A stretch of DNA of 64,000 nt from Streptomyces sp. SKN60 (GTDB taxonomy: Bacteria > Actinomycetota > Actinomycetes > Streptomycetales > Streptomycetaceae), in NCBI RefSeq assembly GCF_026236535.1, contig NZ_JAHTMW010000010.1, positions 62,001 through 126,000 on the forward strand, read 5' to 3'. Positions within the stretch are counted from its first letter, which is position 1; every line of letters starts with the position of its first letter. The position numbers and the translations under genes are program-made. The notes under the pieces are model-generated. The model was not told the origin of the DNA and made no database searches. It worked only from the letters and a program-made list of their open reading frames with translations. This document shows positions 37,116 through 44,792 of the stretch, one piece after another.

Positions 37116-38526
37116 CCCGCCCGCGCATCAGCAGGGCGTAGAGGACTCCGGACAGGAGCATGCCGACGGGCAGGGCGAGGTCGACGCCGCCGAGGGCGGC
37201 GGCGATCGGCCCGGTGTAGGCGGTGTCGACGCACAGCGCGGCCACCGCTCCTCCGCCGAGCACCGCGACGGCCCCGGCCGGGTTGAAGCCGGCAGCGAAC
37301 CAGAAGCGGCTGCCGGGGTTCTCGTCCATGAGCGCGGCGCCGTCGTAGCGGTTGCGGCGCAGCAGGATGTCGACGGCGTACACGGTCATGGCCGGGCCGA
37401 GCAGGACGACGGTCAGCTGGAGCACATTGCTCACGGTGTCGAGGAAGTTAGAGACGAGCAGCGCGTACAGCGTGAGAGCGACGGCGACCGTGCCGTCGAC
37501 GAGGACGCTGCGGGAGCGGCGGATCCGCAGGCCCACGGCCTGCAGGGCGAGTCCCGCGCTGTACGCGGTCATCGCGTTGATGGCGATGGTGCCGACCACG
37601 AGGGCGAGCAGGAACACCGGCGCGAACCAGCCCGGCAGCAGGGCCTGCAGGGCGGTCTGCGGGTCGGTCATGTCGACGACGGTGGCAGCGAGCGCGCCGA
37701 GCGCGCAGACCACGACGCTGGGCACGAAGCCGCCGAGCGCGGTCCAGCCGATGACCGCCTTCGCCGAGGTGGCGCTGGGCAGATAGCGCGAGAAGTCGGC
37801 GCTGGTGGTGTACGAGAGCGGGCCGGCCGCGATCAGGGTGACGCCGCCGATCACCGTGGCCCACAGTTCCGTTCCGCCGAGCGGCGCGTCCGGGACGTAG
37901 CCGAAGTCGGCCTTCAGCAGCACCGCGTAGGCGACGACGCCGAAGGCCGCGGTCAGGGCGATGGTGATGGGCAGGTAGAGCCGCACGATCAGCCCGTGCC
38001 CGTACACACCGATCGTCAGAGTGAGGCCCGCAATCGCAAGAACGACCCCGATCTTCACCGGCGTGGAGGCGGCGATCCCCACCTTCTCCACCAGGGCGAA
38101 CGCGGCTCCGGCCGCCGCCGCGAGATTGAGCGCGAAGTAGCAGACGGAGATCATCCAGCCGGTCACGGCGTTGTTCACGCGGTTGCCGCGCACGCCGTAC
38201 ATGGCCCGGGTGATCACCTCGCTGGGCGCGCCCGCCGCGGGGCCGGATATCGCGAGCACGCCGGTGAGCAGCCAGAACAGGTTGCCGATCACGATCACCA
38301 CGAGCGCCTGGGCGAGGCTGAGGCCCATCAGGACGAGGGCCCCGCCGATCACCAGGCTGAGGTAGTTGACGTTGGCGGCGGCCCAGATCGAGAAGAGCTC
38401 GCGCGGATGCCCGTACCGCTCCTCCTCGGGGATGTGGTCGATGCCGTGGGATTCGATCCGCGTGGGCCGGTCGCTGTCCGGCGCGGTGGAAGACCGGGTG
38501 GTCGGGGCGGGGGTGCTGGAAGCCAT
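37105..38526 (-). CDS. NCS1-family cytosine/purine-type permease
   Basis: 473 residues with twelve membrane helices. ELFSIWAAANVNYLSLVIGG in helix 1 and the ANDL-like NAMTAYSAGLALQAVG segment fit the cytosine permease (CodB-like) branch of NCS1. It imports a nucleobase, hydantoin or related compound with a cation. The 5' end faces the TetR gene; CCGGAGG precedes ATG 38526. Substrate unknown. Confidence 0.88.
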   Translation of the reverse strand: MASSTPAPTTRSSTAPDSDRPTRIESHGIDHIPEEERYGHPRELFSIWAAANVNYLSLVIGGALVLMGLSLAQALVVIVIGNLFWLLTGVLAISGPAAGAPSEVITRAMYGVRGNRVNNAVTGWMISVCYFALNLAAAAGAAFALVEKVGIAASTPVKIGVVLAIAGLTLTIGVYGHGLIVRLYLPITIALTAAFGVVAYAVLLKADFGYVPDAPLGGTELWATVIGGVTLIAAGPLSYTTSADFSRYLPSATSAKAVIGWTALGGFVPSVVVCALGALAATVVDMTDPQTALQALLPGWFAPVFLLALVVGTIAINAMTAYSAGLALQAVGLRIRRSRSVLVDGTVAVALTLYALLVSNFLDTVSNVLQLTVVLLGPAMTVYAVDILLRRNRYDGAALMDENPGSRFWFAAGFNPAGAVAVLGGGAVAALCVDTAYTGPIAAALGGVDLALPVGMLLSGVLYALLMRGRVSA

Positions 38527-38560
38527 ACGGCCCTCCGGGGAGCGGGTCGTGCACACCTGG

Positions 38561-38589
38561 TTGCTTATTGGTCGCACACTCAATAGCAT
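38561..38589 (+). promoter_or_regulatory. TetR gene promoter with overlapping operator
   Basis: TTGCTT (38561-38566), 17-bp spacer, TAGCAT (38584-38589), with the ATG 7 nt downstream (leaderless). The inverted repeat TATTG-N10-CAATA (38566-38585) lies inside the promoter, fitting TetR autorepression and control of the divergent permease. Confidence 0.7.
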
Positions 38590-38596
38590 CGCCCCC

Positions 38597-39280
38597 ATGT
38601 CGTCAAGCGTCCCGCGCAAACGCGTTCGCAAGTCCCCCGAGGCCCGCCGCGCCGAGATCGTCGAGTCGGCCGCCGCCGTCGCCCTCACCGAAGGCCTGGA
38701 GTGCGTGACCCTGCGCCGGATCGCCGAGGAACTCGACGTCCGGCCCGGGCTCATCAGCCACTACTTCCCGTCGGCGGAGAACCTGGTGGCCGAGGCCTTC
38801 GGCACCGCCGCCACCGGCGAACTCGACGCCCTCCTGCCGGCCGACCGGCCCGACGGCACGCCCACCGAGTACCTCGCGCGCTACTTCGCGCTCTCCCGGG
38901 GCAGCGCCTACGACGACATCAGCCGCCTCTGGATCAACGCCCGCCACCTCAGCCGCTACCGCCCCCTCCTTCGCGACCAGGTCCTCGAGCAGGAGCGGGC
39001 CAACGACCAGCGCCTCGAAGGCCTCCTCCGCGAGGGCGTGGAGCGCGGCGAGTTCACCACGCCCGACCCGCATCTGACGGCGATCCAGATCCTGGTCGTC
39101 GTCGACGGCCTCGGCGCCCACGCCAACACCGACCGCGGCAACCGCCCCGCAGCGGTGCTGCGGATGGCCGTGACCACCGCCGAACGCGAACTCGGCCTGG
39201 CCCCCGGCCTGCTCGACCGCACGGCCGCCCAACTGCCGCCCGCCCTCGGGCCGGTGGATCAGGCGCCGACCCGGCCGTGA
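38597..39280 (+). CDS. TetR-family regulator
   Basis: 227 residues. HTH segment CVTLRRIAEELDVRPGLISH YFPS after RRAEIVESAAAVALTEG; BetI-like C-terminal domain (LDALLPADRPDGTPTEYLAR; RLWINARHLSRYRPLLRD). Divergent from the NCS1 permease and followed 36 bp later by the amidohydrolase gene, so probably represses both. ATG 38597 without Shine-Dalgarno. Confidence 0.9.
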   Translation: MSSSVPRKRVRKSPEARRAEIVESAAAVALTEGLECVTLRRIAEELDVRPGLISHYFPSAENLVAEAFGTAATGELDALLPADRPDGTPTEYLARYFALSRGSAYDDISRLWINARHLSRYRPLLRDQVLEQERANDQRLEGLLREGVERGEFTTPDPHLTAIQILVVVDGLGAHANTDRGNRPAAVLRMAVTTAERELGLAPGLLDRTAAQLPPALGPVDQAPTRP

Positions 39281-39316
39281 TCCACCGGCCGCGCCCTCTC
39301 TCTCCCAGGAGCCCGT

Positions 39317-40933
39317 GTGCGTACCCGTCTCGTCCTGTCCTCCGCCCGGCTGCTCGACCCCGGCAGCGGCACCTTCCTGCCGGAGACCGCGCTCGCCGTG
39401 TCCGAGACCGGCCGGATCGCCGCGCTCGGTGACGACCGCGAGATCCGCGCGCTCGCCGGCCCGGACACCGAGGTGATCGACCTGGGCGGTGCCGTGCTCA
39501 CCGCCGGACTCGTCGACGGACACCTCCACCCGGTCACCGGCGCCGAACTCACCCACGGCCTCGACCTGTCCCGCTGCACCGGTCTCGACGAGGTCCGCAC
39601 GGCCCTCGCCGGCGCGGTACGCGAACTCGGGCGCGGTGACTGGCTGTTCGGCTGGGGCCTCGACCCGAACGTGTTCGGCGACGAGCCCGTCGGCATCGCC
39701 CCCTTCGACAGCGTCCTCGCCGACGTGCCCGCCTTCCTCCTCCTCTTCGACGCGCACTCGGCCCTCGCCAGCCGCCGCGCCCTCGCACTGGCCGGCGTCG
39801 ACGGGCCCCGCACCTTCGACCAGGCCTCCGCCGAGGTCGTCTGCGACGCCCAGGGCCGTCCGACCGGGCTGCTCCAGGAGGACGCGGCCTGCGAGCTCGT
39901 CGAACGCGTCGCCCCCCGCCCCACCCGTACCGAGCAGCGCGAACGCCTCGCCACGGCCCTGCGCGCCATGGCCGCGGCCGGCCTCACCGGCGGCCACGTC
40001 ATGGACGCCAACGGCGACAGCCTCGCCCTCCTCGCCGAACTCGACGAGGCCGGCGAACTCCCCCTCCGCCTCCGCGTCGCCCCCTGGTGCCAGCCCGGCA
40101 CCGACGCCGACGGGGTGCGCGCGCTGATCGAGCAGCAGGGCACGGGCGGTGCGCTGTGGCGCGTGGACGGCGTCAAGCTCTTCATGGACGGCACCATCGA
40201 CAACGGCACGGCGTGGCTGGAACGCCCCGACTGCCACGGCGAGTCGACCCACGCGTTCTGGCCGGACCCCGCCGCCTACACCCACATCATCGGCGAGCTG
40301 CACCGGGCGGGTGTGCCCACCTCCACCCACGCGATCGGCGACGCGGCGGTACGGCACGCCCTCGACGCGGTCGAGAAGGCCGGGCGGGGCGTCCGGCACC
40401 GCATCGAGCACATCGAGACGGTCCCGGACGACACCCTGCCCCGGTTCGCCGAGCTGGGCGTCCTCACCTCGATGCAGCCCACCCACTGCTGCGACTTCAC
40501 CCGCGCCGACCACACCGACAACTGGTCCCGCCGCCTCGGCGAGGAGCGCGCCGCCCGCGCCTGGCGCTGCCGCGACCTGTGGGACTCCGGCGCCACCGTC
40601 GTCCTCGGCTCCGACTGGCCGATCGCCCCCTTCCCGCCCCTCGGCGTCATGGCGGGCGCCTGCCACCGCCGCCCCACCCACGACCTCACCCAGCCCCCGC
40701 ACAACCCCGCCCAGGCCCTCACCCCCCTGGAGGCCCTGCGCGCCATGACCGTCAACCCGGCGTTCGCCTCCGGCGAGGAGCGGGAGGCGGGGCGCATCGC
40801 GCTCGGCCACCGGGCGGACCTGACGGCGCTGGGCGCGGACCCGCTGTCGACGCCGTCGACGGAGCTTGCGGACGTTCCCGTCGTCCTCACGGCGGTGGAC
40901 GGGCGGGTGACGCACCGGAGCGAGGCCGTCTGA
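39317..40933 (+). CDS. YtcJ-type amidohydrolase
   Basis: 538 residues of the metal-dependent amidohydrolase superfamily. GLVDGHLHPVTG (HxH metal pair), KLFMDGTIDNGTAW (carboxylated-Lys strand), STHAIGDAAVRHAL, HRIEHIETV and GSDWPIAPFPP (metal Asp) in order. The family hydrolyses exocyclic amides or formamides. Genome context with an NCS1 importer suggests a cyclic nitrogen compound as substrate. GTG 39317 with CAGGAG upstream. Probably cotranscribed with tetR. Confidence 0.88.
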   Translation: MRTRLVLSSARLLDPGSGTFLPETALAVSETGRIAALGDDREIRALAGPDTEVIDLGGAVLTAGLVDGHLHPVTGAELTHGLDLSRCTGLDEVRTALAGAVRELGRGDWLFGWGLDPNVFGDEPVGIAPFDSVLADVPAFLLLFDAHSALASRRALALAGVDGPRTFDQASAEVVCDAQGRPTGLLQEDAACELVERVAPRPTRTEQRERLATALRAMAAAGLTGGHVMDANGDSLALLAELDEAGELPLRLRVAPWCQPGTDADGVRALIEQQGTGGALWRVDGVKLFMDGTIDNGTAWLERPDCHGESTHAFWPDPAAYTHIIGELHRAGVPTSTHAIGDAAVRHALDAVEKAGRGVRHRIEHIETVPDDTLPRFAELGVLTSMQPTHCCDFTRADHTDNWSRRLGEERAARAWRCRDLWDSGATVVLGSDWPIAPFPPLGVMAGACHRRPTHDLTQPPHNPAQALTPLEALRAMTVNPAFASGEEREAGRIALGHRADLTALGADPLSTPSTELADVPVVLTAVDGRVTHRSEAV

Positions 40934-40977
40934 GAACGGGCCCGCAGCCACATCCCGGGGTGAGCGGGGACCGTGCA

Positions 40978-41087
40978 GGAGGGCGCGTTCGGGACGTAAA
41001 GCGTGATTTGTGGCGCGGGATGAGGCGCGTTCAGGACCGGTCGGAGTTGGCCGCGCCGTAAATCATGCAGTCCCGAACGCGCCCTCC
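40978..41087. repeat. 110-bp palindromic element between convergent genes
   Basis: Perfect 18-bp terminal inverted repeats GGAGGGCGCGTTCGGGAC / GTCCCGAACGCGCCCTCC, then GTGATTT/AAATCAT and GGCGCGG/CCGCGCC pairs further in. The whole unit can fold as one cruciform. It might be a bidirectional transcription stop for the convergent amidohydrolase and LysR genes or a small MITE. No coding content. Confidence 0.75.
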
Positions 41088-41178
41088 GGAGCGGTCACCG
41101 CGCCCGCCCACGGACCGGTGCGCCGCGCTCGGGGTGCGGGTAGCTCCAGGGGGCGGAGGCGCCGGCAACGGCGCCTGC

Positions 41179-42123
41179 TCACCCCGCCGGCCTCGCCCTC
41201 GTCAGCGACAGCAGGTCCCGCGCCGGGCCCGTCGGGCGGTGTCCCGTCGGCCAGACCGCGCGGAGGTCCCGGCGCAGCAGGACGCCCGCCACCGGCACCG
41301 CCACAAGGCGGTGCGAGGCCAGTTCCTCCGCGACCGCGAGTTCGCTCAGGACGGCCGGCCCCGCCCCGCTCACCGCCGCCGCCTTGACGGCCGTCGTGGA
41401 GGCGAGCTCCAGGAGCGGCTGGGCGAGCCCCCCGTACCCGGCGAGCGCCGCGTCGAGGACCTGCCGGGTGCCGGACCCCCGTTCCCGCAGGACCAGCGGC
41501 GTCGCCGCCAGCTCCGCCGGATCGAGGGCCTTGCGCCGCCGCGCCCAGGGGTGCGAGGGCGCCGTGACGACGGCGAGCCGGTCGTGGGCGACGACGGCGC
41601 CGTCCAGGCCCTCGGGCACGGCGAGGCCCTCCACGAAGCCGAGGTCCGCGTCCCCGCCGAGCAGCCGCTCGGCGACGGCCGCGGAGTTCCCGGCGAGCAG
41701 CGAGACCGCCGTGTCGGGCCGCTCCGCGCGCAGCGCGATCAGCCACCCGGGCAGCAGATACTCGGCGATGGTCATGGACGCGGCGACCCGCAGCCGCGAG
41801 TCCCGCCGCCCCCGCAGCGCCTGGACGCCCGCGTCGAACGCCTCCGCCGCCTCGACGATCCGCCGCGCCCAGTCCGTCACGAGCGCGCCCGCGTCGGTGA
41901 GCCGCGATCCGCGCGGCGAGCGGTCGACGAGGGCGACCCCGAGCTGCCGCTCCATGGAGCGGATACGGCTGCTGGCCGCGGGCTGGGTGATGCCGACGTC
42001 GCGCGCGGCGCGGCCGAGGCTGCCGTGCCGGGCGACGGCGAGGAGGAGTTCGAGCGCGCCGAGGTCGGGAACCCGGTGGGACAGAAGACTGATGACGTCA
42101 CCCGACGCCGGCACACTGCTCAT
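41179..42123 (-). CDS. LysR-family regulator
   Basis: 314 residues. HTH LELLLAVARHGSLGRAARDV then GITQPAASSRIRSMERQLGV, and a periplasmic-binding-like effector domain. The CysB/Cbl-like region RDSRLRVAASMTIAEYLLPG and PLVLRERGSGTRQVLDAAL suggest an anion such as sulfite or sulfur-containing ligand. Divergent from the TDT exporter; TATGGCCTCATA (42134-42145) between them fits a LysR box. Confidence 0.9.
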   Translation of the reverse strand: MSSVPASGDVISLLSHRVPDLGALELLLAVARHGSLGRAARDVGITQPAASSRIRSMERQLGVALVDRSPRGSRLTDAGALVTDWARRIVEAAEAFDAGVQALRGRRDSRLRVAASMTIAEYLLPGWLIALRAERPDTAVSLLAGNSAAVAERLLGGDADLGFVEGLAVPEGLDGAVVAHDRLAVVTAPSHPWARRRKALDPAELAATPLVLRERGSGTRQVLDAALAGYGGLAQPLLELASTTAVKAAAVSGAGPAVLSELAVAEELASHRLVAVPVAGVLLRRDLRAVWPTGHRPTGPARDLLSLTRARPAG

Positions 42124-42133
42124 AAACCCAGCT

Positions 42134-42145
42134 TATGGCCTCATA
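42134..42145. promoter_or_regulatory. LysR box between regulator and exporter
   Basis: TATG-N4-CATA palindrome 11 bp upstream of the LysR ATG and 49 bp before the exporter start; T-N11-A geometry. Operator role inferred. Confidence 0.5.
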
Positions 42146-42193
42146 GTCACGACGTCCCTGGTGGGGCCCGTGATCGCGGACGACAGTGAAGCC

Positions 42194-43339
42194 ATGGCAA
42201 CACTCGCTCCCGCACATTCGGTCCCCGGCGTCACCACCCCGCACGCCCGCTGGACCCCGGTCCGTCACCTCGGGCCCAACTGGTACGCCTCGGTGATGGG
42301 CACGGCCATCGTCGCGACGGCCGGCGCCACCCTCCCCGTCGACGTCCCGGGCCTGCGCACGGCCTGCACCTTCGTCTGGGCCCTCTCCTTCGCCATGCTG
42401 CTGACCCTCCTCGCCGCCCGGACGCTGCACTGGACCCACCACCACGACCAGGCCCGGGCGCATCTCGCGGACCCGGCGATGGCGCCGTTCTACGGCTGTG
42501 TGTCGATGGCGCTGCTGGCGGTGGGTGGCGGCACGCTGCTGGTGGGCCGCGACTGGATCGGGACGCCCGCCGCCGTCGCCGTCGACGCGGTGCTGTTCAC
42601 GGCGGGTACGGCGGTCGGCCTGGCCGCCGCGGTGGCGGTGCCGTACCTGATGGTCGCCCGGCACCGGATCGAGGCGGCGTCCCCGGTGTGGCTGCTGCCG
42701 GTGGTGGCCCCGATGGTGTCGGCGGCGCTCGGCCCGCTGCTCCTGCCCCACGTGCCGGAGGGCCAAGCCCGGACCACGCTGCTCCTCGCCTGCTACGCGA
42801 TGTTCGGCATCAGCCTGCTCGCGACCCTGGTCATGCTGCCCCTGGTGTTCGGCCGCCTGGTGACCGGCGCCCCGCTGCCCCTCGCGCTTACCCCGACGCT
42901 GTTCCTGGTGCTCGGCCCGCTGGGCCAGTCGACGACGGCCGCGAACAAGTTCGCGGACGCCGCGCCGGGCCTGCTGCCCGCCCCGTACGCCGCCGGCTTC
43001 TCCGGCTTCGCGGTGCTTTTCGGCGTGCCGGTGATGGGGTTCGCGCTGCTGTGGCTGGCGCTGGCCGGGGCGCTGGTGCTGCGGGCCCGCCGGCAGGGCA
43101 TGGGCTTCGCGATGACGTTCTGGGCCTTCACCTTCCCCGTCGGCACCTGTGTGACGGGCGCGGAGGGCCTGGCCCAGCACACCGGTCTCGCGGCGTTCCG
43201 CTGGCTGGCGGTCGGACTGTACGTACTCCTCCTGGCCGCCTGGCTGTTCGCCGGGTTCAGGACCGTGCGGGGGCTGCTGAGCGGAGCGCTGCTCGCAGCA
43301 CCCGGGGCGCCTCGGCCAGTGACGGCCCGTACCAGGTGA
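42194..43339 (+). CDS. TDT (TehA/SLAC1-like) family transporter
   Basis: 381 residues with ten membrane helices in the tellurite-resistance/dicarboxylate transporter fold (LGPNWYASVMGTAIVATAGA opening, then FGRLVTGAPLPLALTPTLFL and FAVLFGVPVMGFALLWLAL). The YASVMGTG-like start and LysR neighbour fit sulfite/anion efflux (Ssu1-like). ATG 42194; weak GTGAAG Shine-Dalgarno. The 3' end overlaps the convergent metal-receptor gene by 83 bp. Confidence 0.85.
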   Translation: MATLAPAHSVPGVTTPHARWTPVRHLGPNWYASVMGTAIVATAGATLPVDVPGLRTACTFVWALSFAMLLTLLAARTLHWTHHHDQARAHLADPAMAPFYGCVSMALLAVGGGTLLVGRDWIGTPAAVAVDAVLFTAGTAVGLAAAVAVPYLMVARHRIEAASPVWLLPVVAPMVSAALGPLLLPHVPEGQARTTLLLACYAMFGISLLATLVMLPLVFGRLVTGAPLPLALTPTLFLVLGPLGQSTTAANKFADAAPGLLPAPYAAGFSGFAVLFGVPVMGFALLWLALAGALVLRARRQGMGFAMTFWAFTFPVGTCVTGAEGLAQHTGLAAFRWLAVGLYVLLLAAWLFAGFRTVRGLLSGALLAAPGAPRPVTARTR

Positions 43340-44042
43340 GGTGCCGTCCGTCGACGAGCGCGGCCGCGGTCCCGGGGAACGCCTCGGGGCCGTCGTCGCG
43401 GGTGAAGCGGTAGGGCTCGTCGGGCAGGACGACGAGCTCGGGCGCGGCGGCGCGGAGCTCGTCGAGCGGCACCTTGGGGTAGCGCTCGGGGTGGTCGGCG
43501 TAGAGGTTGCGCACGCCGAGCCGGGCGAGCAGATCGCCGGCGAAGGTGTCGCGGCCGAGGACCATCCAGGGCCGCCGCCAGATCGGTACGACGGCGGTAC
43601 GAGGCGGCTCGTCGCCCTCGGAGCCCCCGGCACCGGCACCGACCCCGGCCCCTGCTCCCCCGACCCCCGCCCAGGCGGCTTCGGCGGCGTCGAGCCACCC
43701 GGGCCGGCCCCGTACCCCACAGGCGAGCAGCACCCGCTCCAGCTCGCCGAACGCCTGCTCGAGCCCGCGCACCTCGGTGACCAGCACCTCGATCCCGGCA
43801 GCCCGCAGCGCCTCCAGGTCCGGCCCCCGGTTCTCCTCCTCGTTGGCGATCACCAGATCGGGCCGGAGGGCCGCGACGGCGCCGGTGTCCGGATTCTTGG
43901 TACCGCCGATCCGCATCACCCCGTCCCCGAGCTCCGCCGGGTGACTGCACCAGTCGGTGGCACCGACGAGCGTGCCCGGCGGCGCGGAGACGGCGACGGC
44001 CTCGGTCAGCGAGGGCACCAGGGAGACGACCCGCACGCCCAT
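43257..44042 (-). CDS. Helical-backbone metal receptor-like protein, no signal peptide
   Basis: 261 residues of the BtuF/FhuD class III binding-protein fold: RVVSLVPSLTEAVAVSAPPG, LRPDLVIANEEENRGPDLEA, YADHPERYPKVPLDELRAA and the end strand APRVLRAAL. No signal peptide or lipobox, so it should remain cytoplasmic, unlike ABC binding proteins. A glycine/alanine loop (GVGGAGAGVGAGAGG) interrupts the middle. It follows the cupin regulator by 17 bp. It may bind a cobalamin- or siderophore-like metal complex inside the cell. Confidence 0.8.
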   Translation of the reverse strand: MGVRVVSLVPSLTEAVAVSAPPGTLVGATDWCSHPAELGDGVMRIGGTKNPDTGAVAALRPDLVIANEEENRGPDLEALRAAGIEVLVTEVRGLEQAFGELERVLLACGVRGRPGWLDAAEAAWAGVGGAGAGVGAGAGGSEGDEPPRTAVVPIWRRPWMVLGRDTFAGDLLARLGVRNLYADHPERYPKVPLDELRAAAPELVVLPDEPYRFTRDDGPEAFPGTAAALVDGRHLTWYGPSLAEAPRVLRAALRSAAPARS

Positions 44043-44059
44043 CCTCGCCCCGCCCGTCC

Positions 44060-44611
44060 CTATTCCTCGGTCGCTTCGACGTGGTCGGCGACGGAGACGA
44101 ACACCAGACGCGTGGCAGGCGCGGTGGCCCGCCAGCGGTGCCGTACCCCGCCCGACAGATAGAGGCTGTCGCCGCGTTCGAGGCGGTACGCGCGCCCCTC
44201 GGCCTCGATCTCCGCGGCGCCGTCGGCCACGTACAGCAACTCGTCGTTGCGGTGCAGGAATTCGCGTCCGGCGTCCTGCTCGCCGGTGAACTCCAGGGCC
44301 TGCAGCTGGTGCCGGCCGCGGACCAGCGGCCGTACGCCCGGGGGCATGTCCCACAGCTCCTCGTCGGAGCGGACGACGTCGACGGTGCGCGCGGCCTCGG
44401 CGGCGGCGAGCAGTTCGGCGGCGGTGGTCTCCAGGGCTTCGGCGACGAGCTGGAGGGAGCGGTCGCTGGGGCGGGCCCGCTCGTTCTCGACCTGGCTGAG
44501 GAAGGGCACGGACAGGCCGCTGCGCCGGGCGACGACGGCCAGGGTGAGCTGGAGTGCGCGGCGGCGCCGCTTGACGGCCGCGCCCACGCGCAACGACTCC
44601 TTGTCGTCCAT
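44060..44611 (-). CDS. XRE regulator with C-terminal cupin
   Basis: 183 residues. HTH_3 domain LQLTLAVVARRSGLSVPFLS with QVENERARPSDRS, then a cupin_2 barrel (ALEFTGEQDAGREFLHRNDE; LYVADGAAEIEAEGRAYRLERGD; YLSGGVRHRW). Family members sense small metabolites bound in the cupin. The cupin lacks the usual HxH metal pair but keeps HRNDE and HRW. ATG 44611 follows GGGAGGGG. Operon partner of the metal-receptor-like gene. Confidence 0.9.
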   Translation of the reverse strand: MDDKESLRVGAAVKRRRRALQLTLAVVARRSGLSVPFLSQVENERARPSDRSLQLVAEALETTAAELLAAAEAARTVDVVRSDEELWDMPPGVRPLVRGRHQLQALEFTGEQDAGREFLHRNDELLYVADGAAEIEAEGRAYRLERGDSLYLSGGVRHRWRATAPATRLVFVSVADHVEATEE

Positions 44612-44691
44612 GTCGACCCCTCCCTCGTGTCCCTCGTACCGGTCGGTTACCTGCACCTTACGCAGCTTTGGGGCGGGGTTTCGCGTCGTGG

Positions 44692-44737
44692 CGAAAAGGG
44701 GTGGTCGCCGAACACGCTCGGCGACCACCCCTTTTCG
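44692..44737 (-). terminator. 20-bp perfect stem terminator after betaine transporter operon
   Basis: CGAAAAGGGGTGGTCGCCGA (44692-44711) and its exact complement (44718-44737) around a 6-nt loop, 56 bp past the permease-fusion stop. The AAAA/TTTT at the stem ends makes it bidirectional, also shielding the cupin regulator's promoter region. Confidence 0.93.
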
Positions 44738-44792
44738 GAGCGAATTCGGATCTATCGTGACCGGATCCGGCTCGGCAGGATCGACCAGCGCC

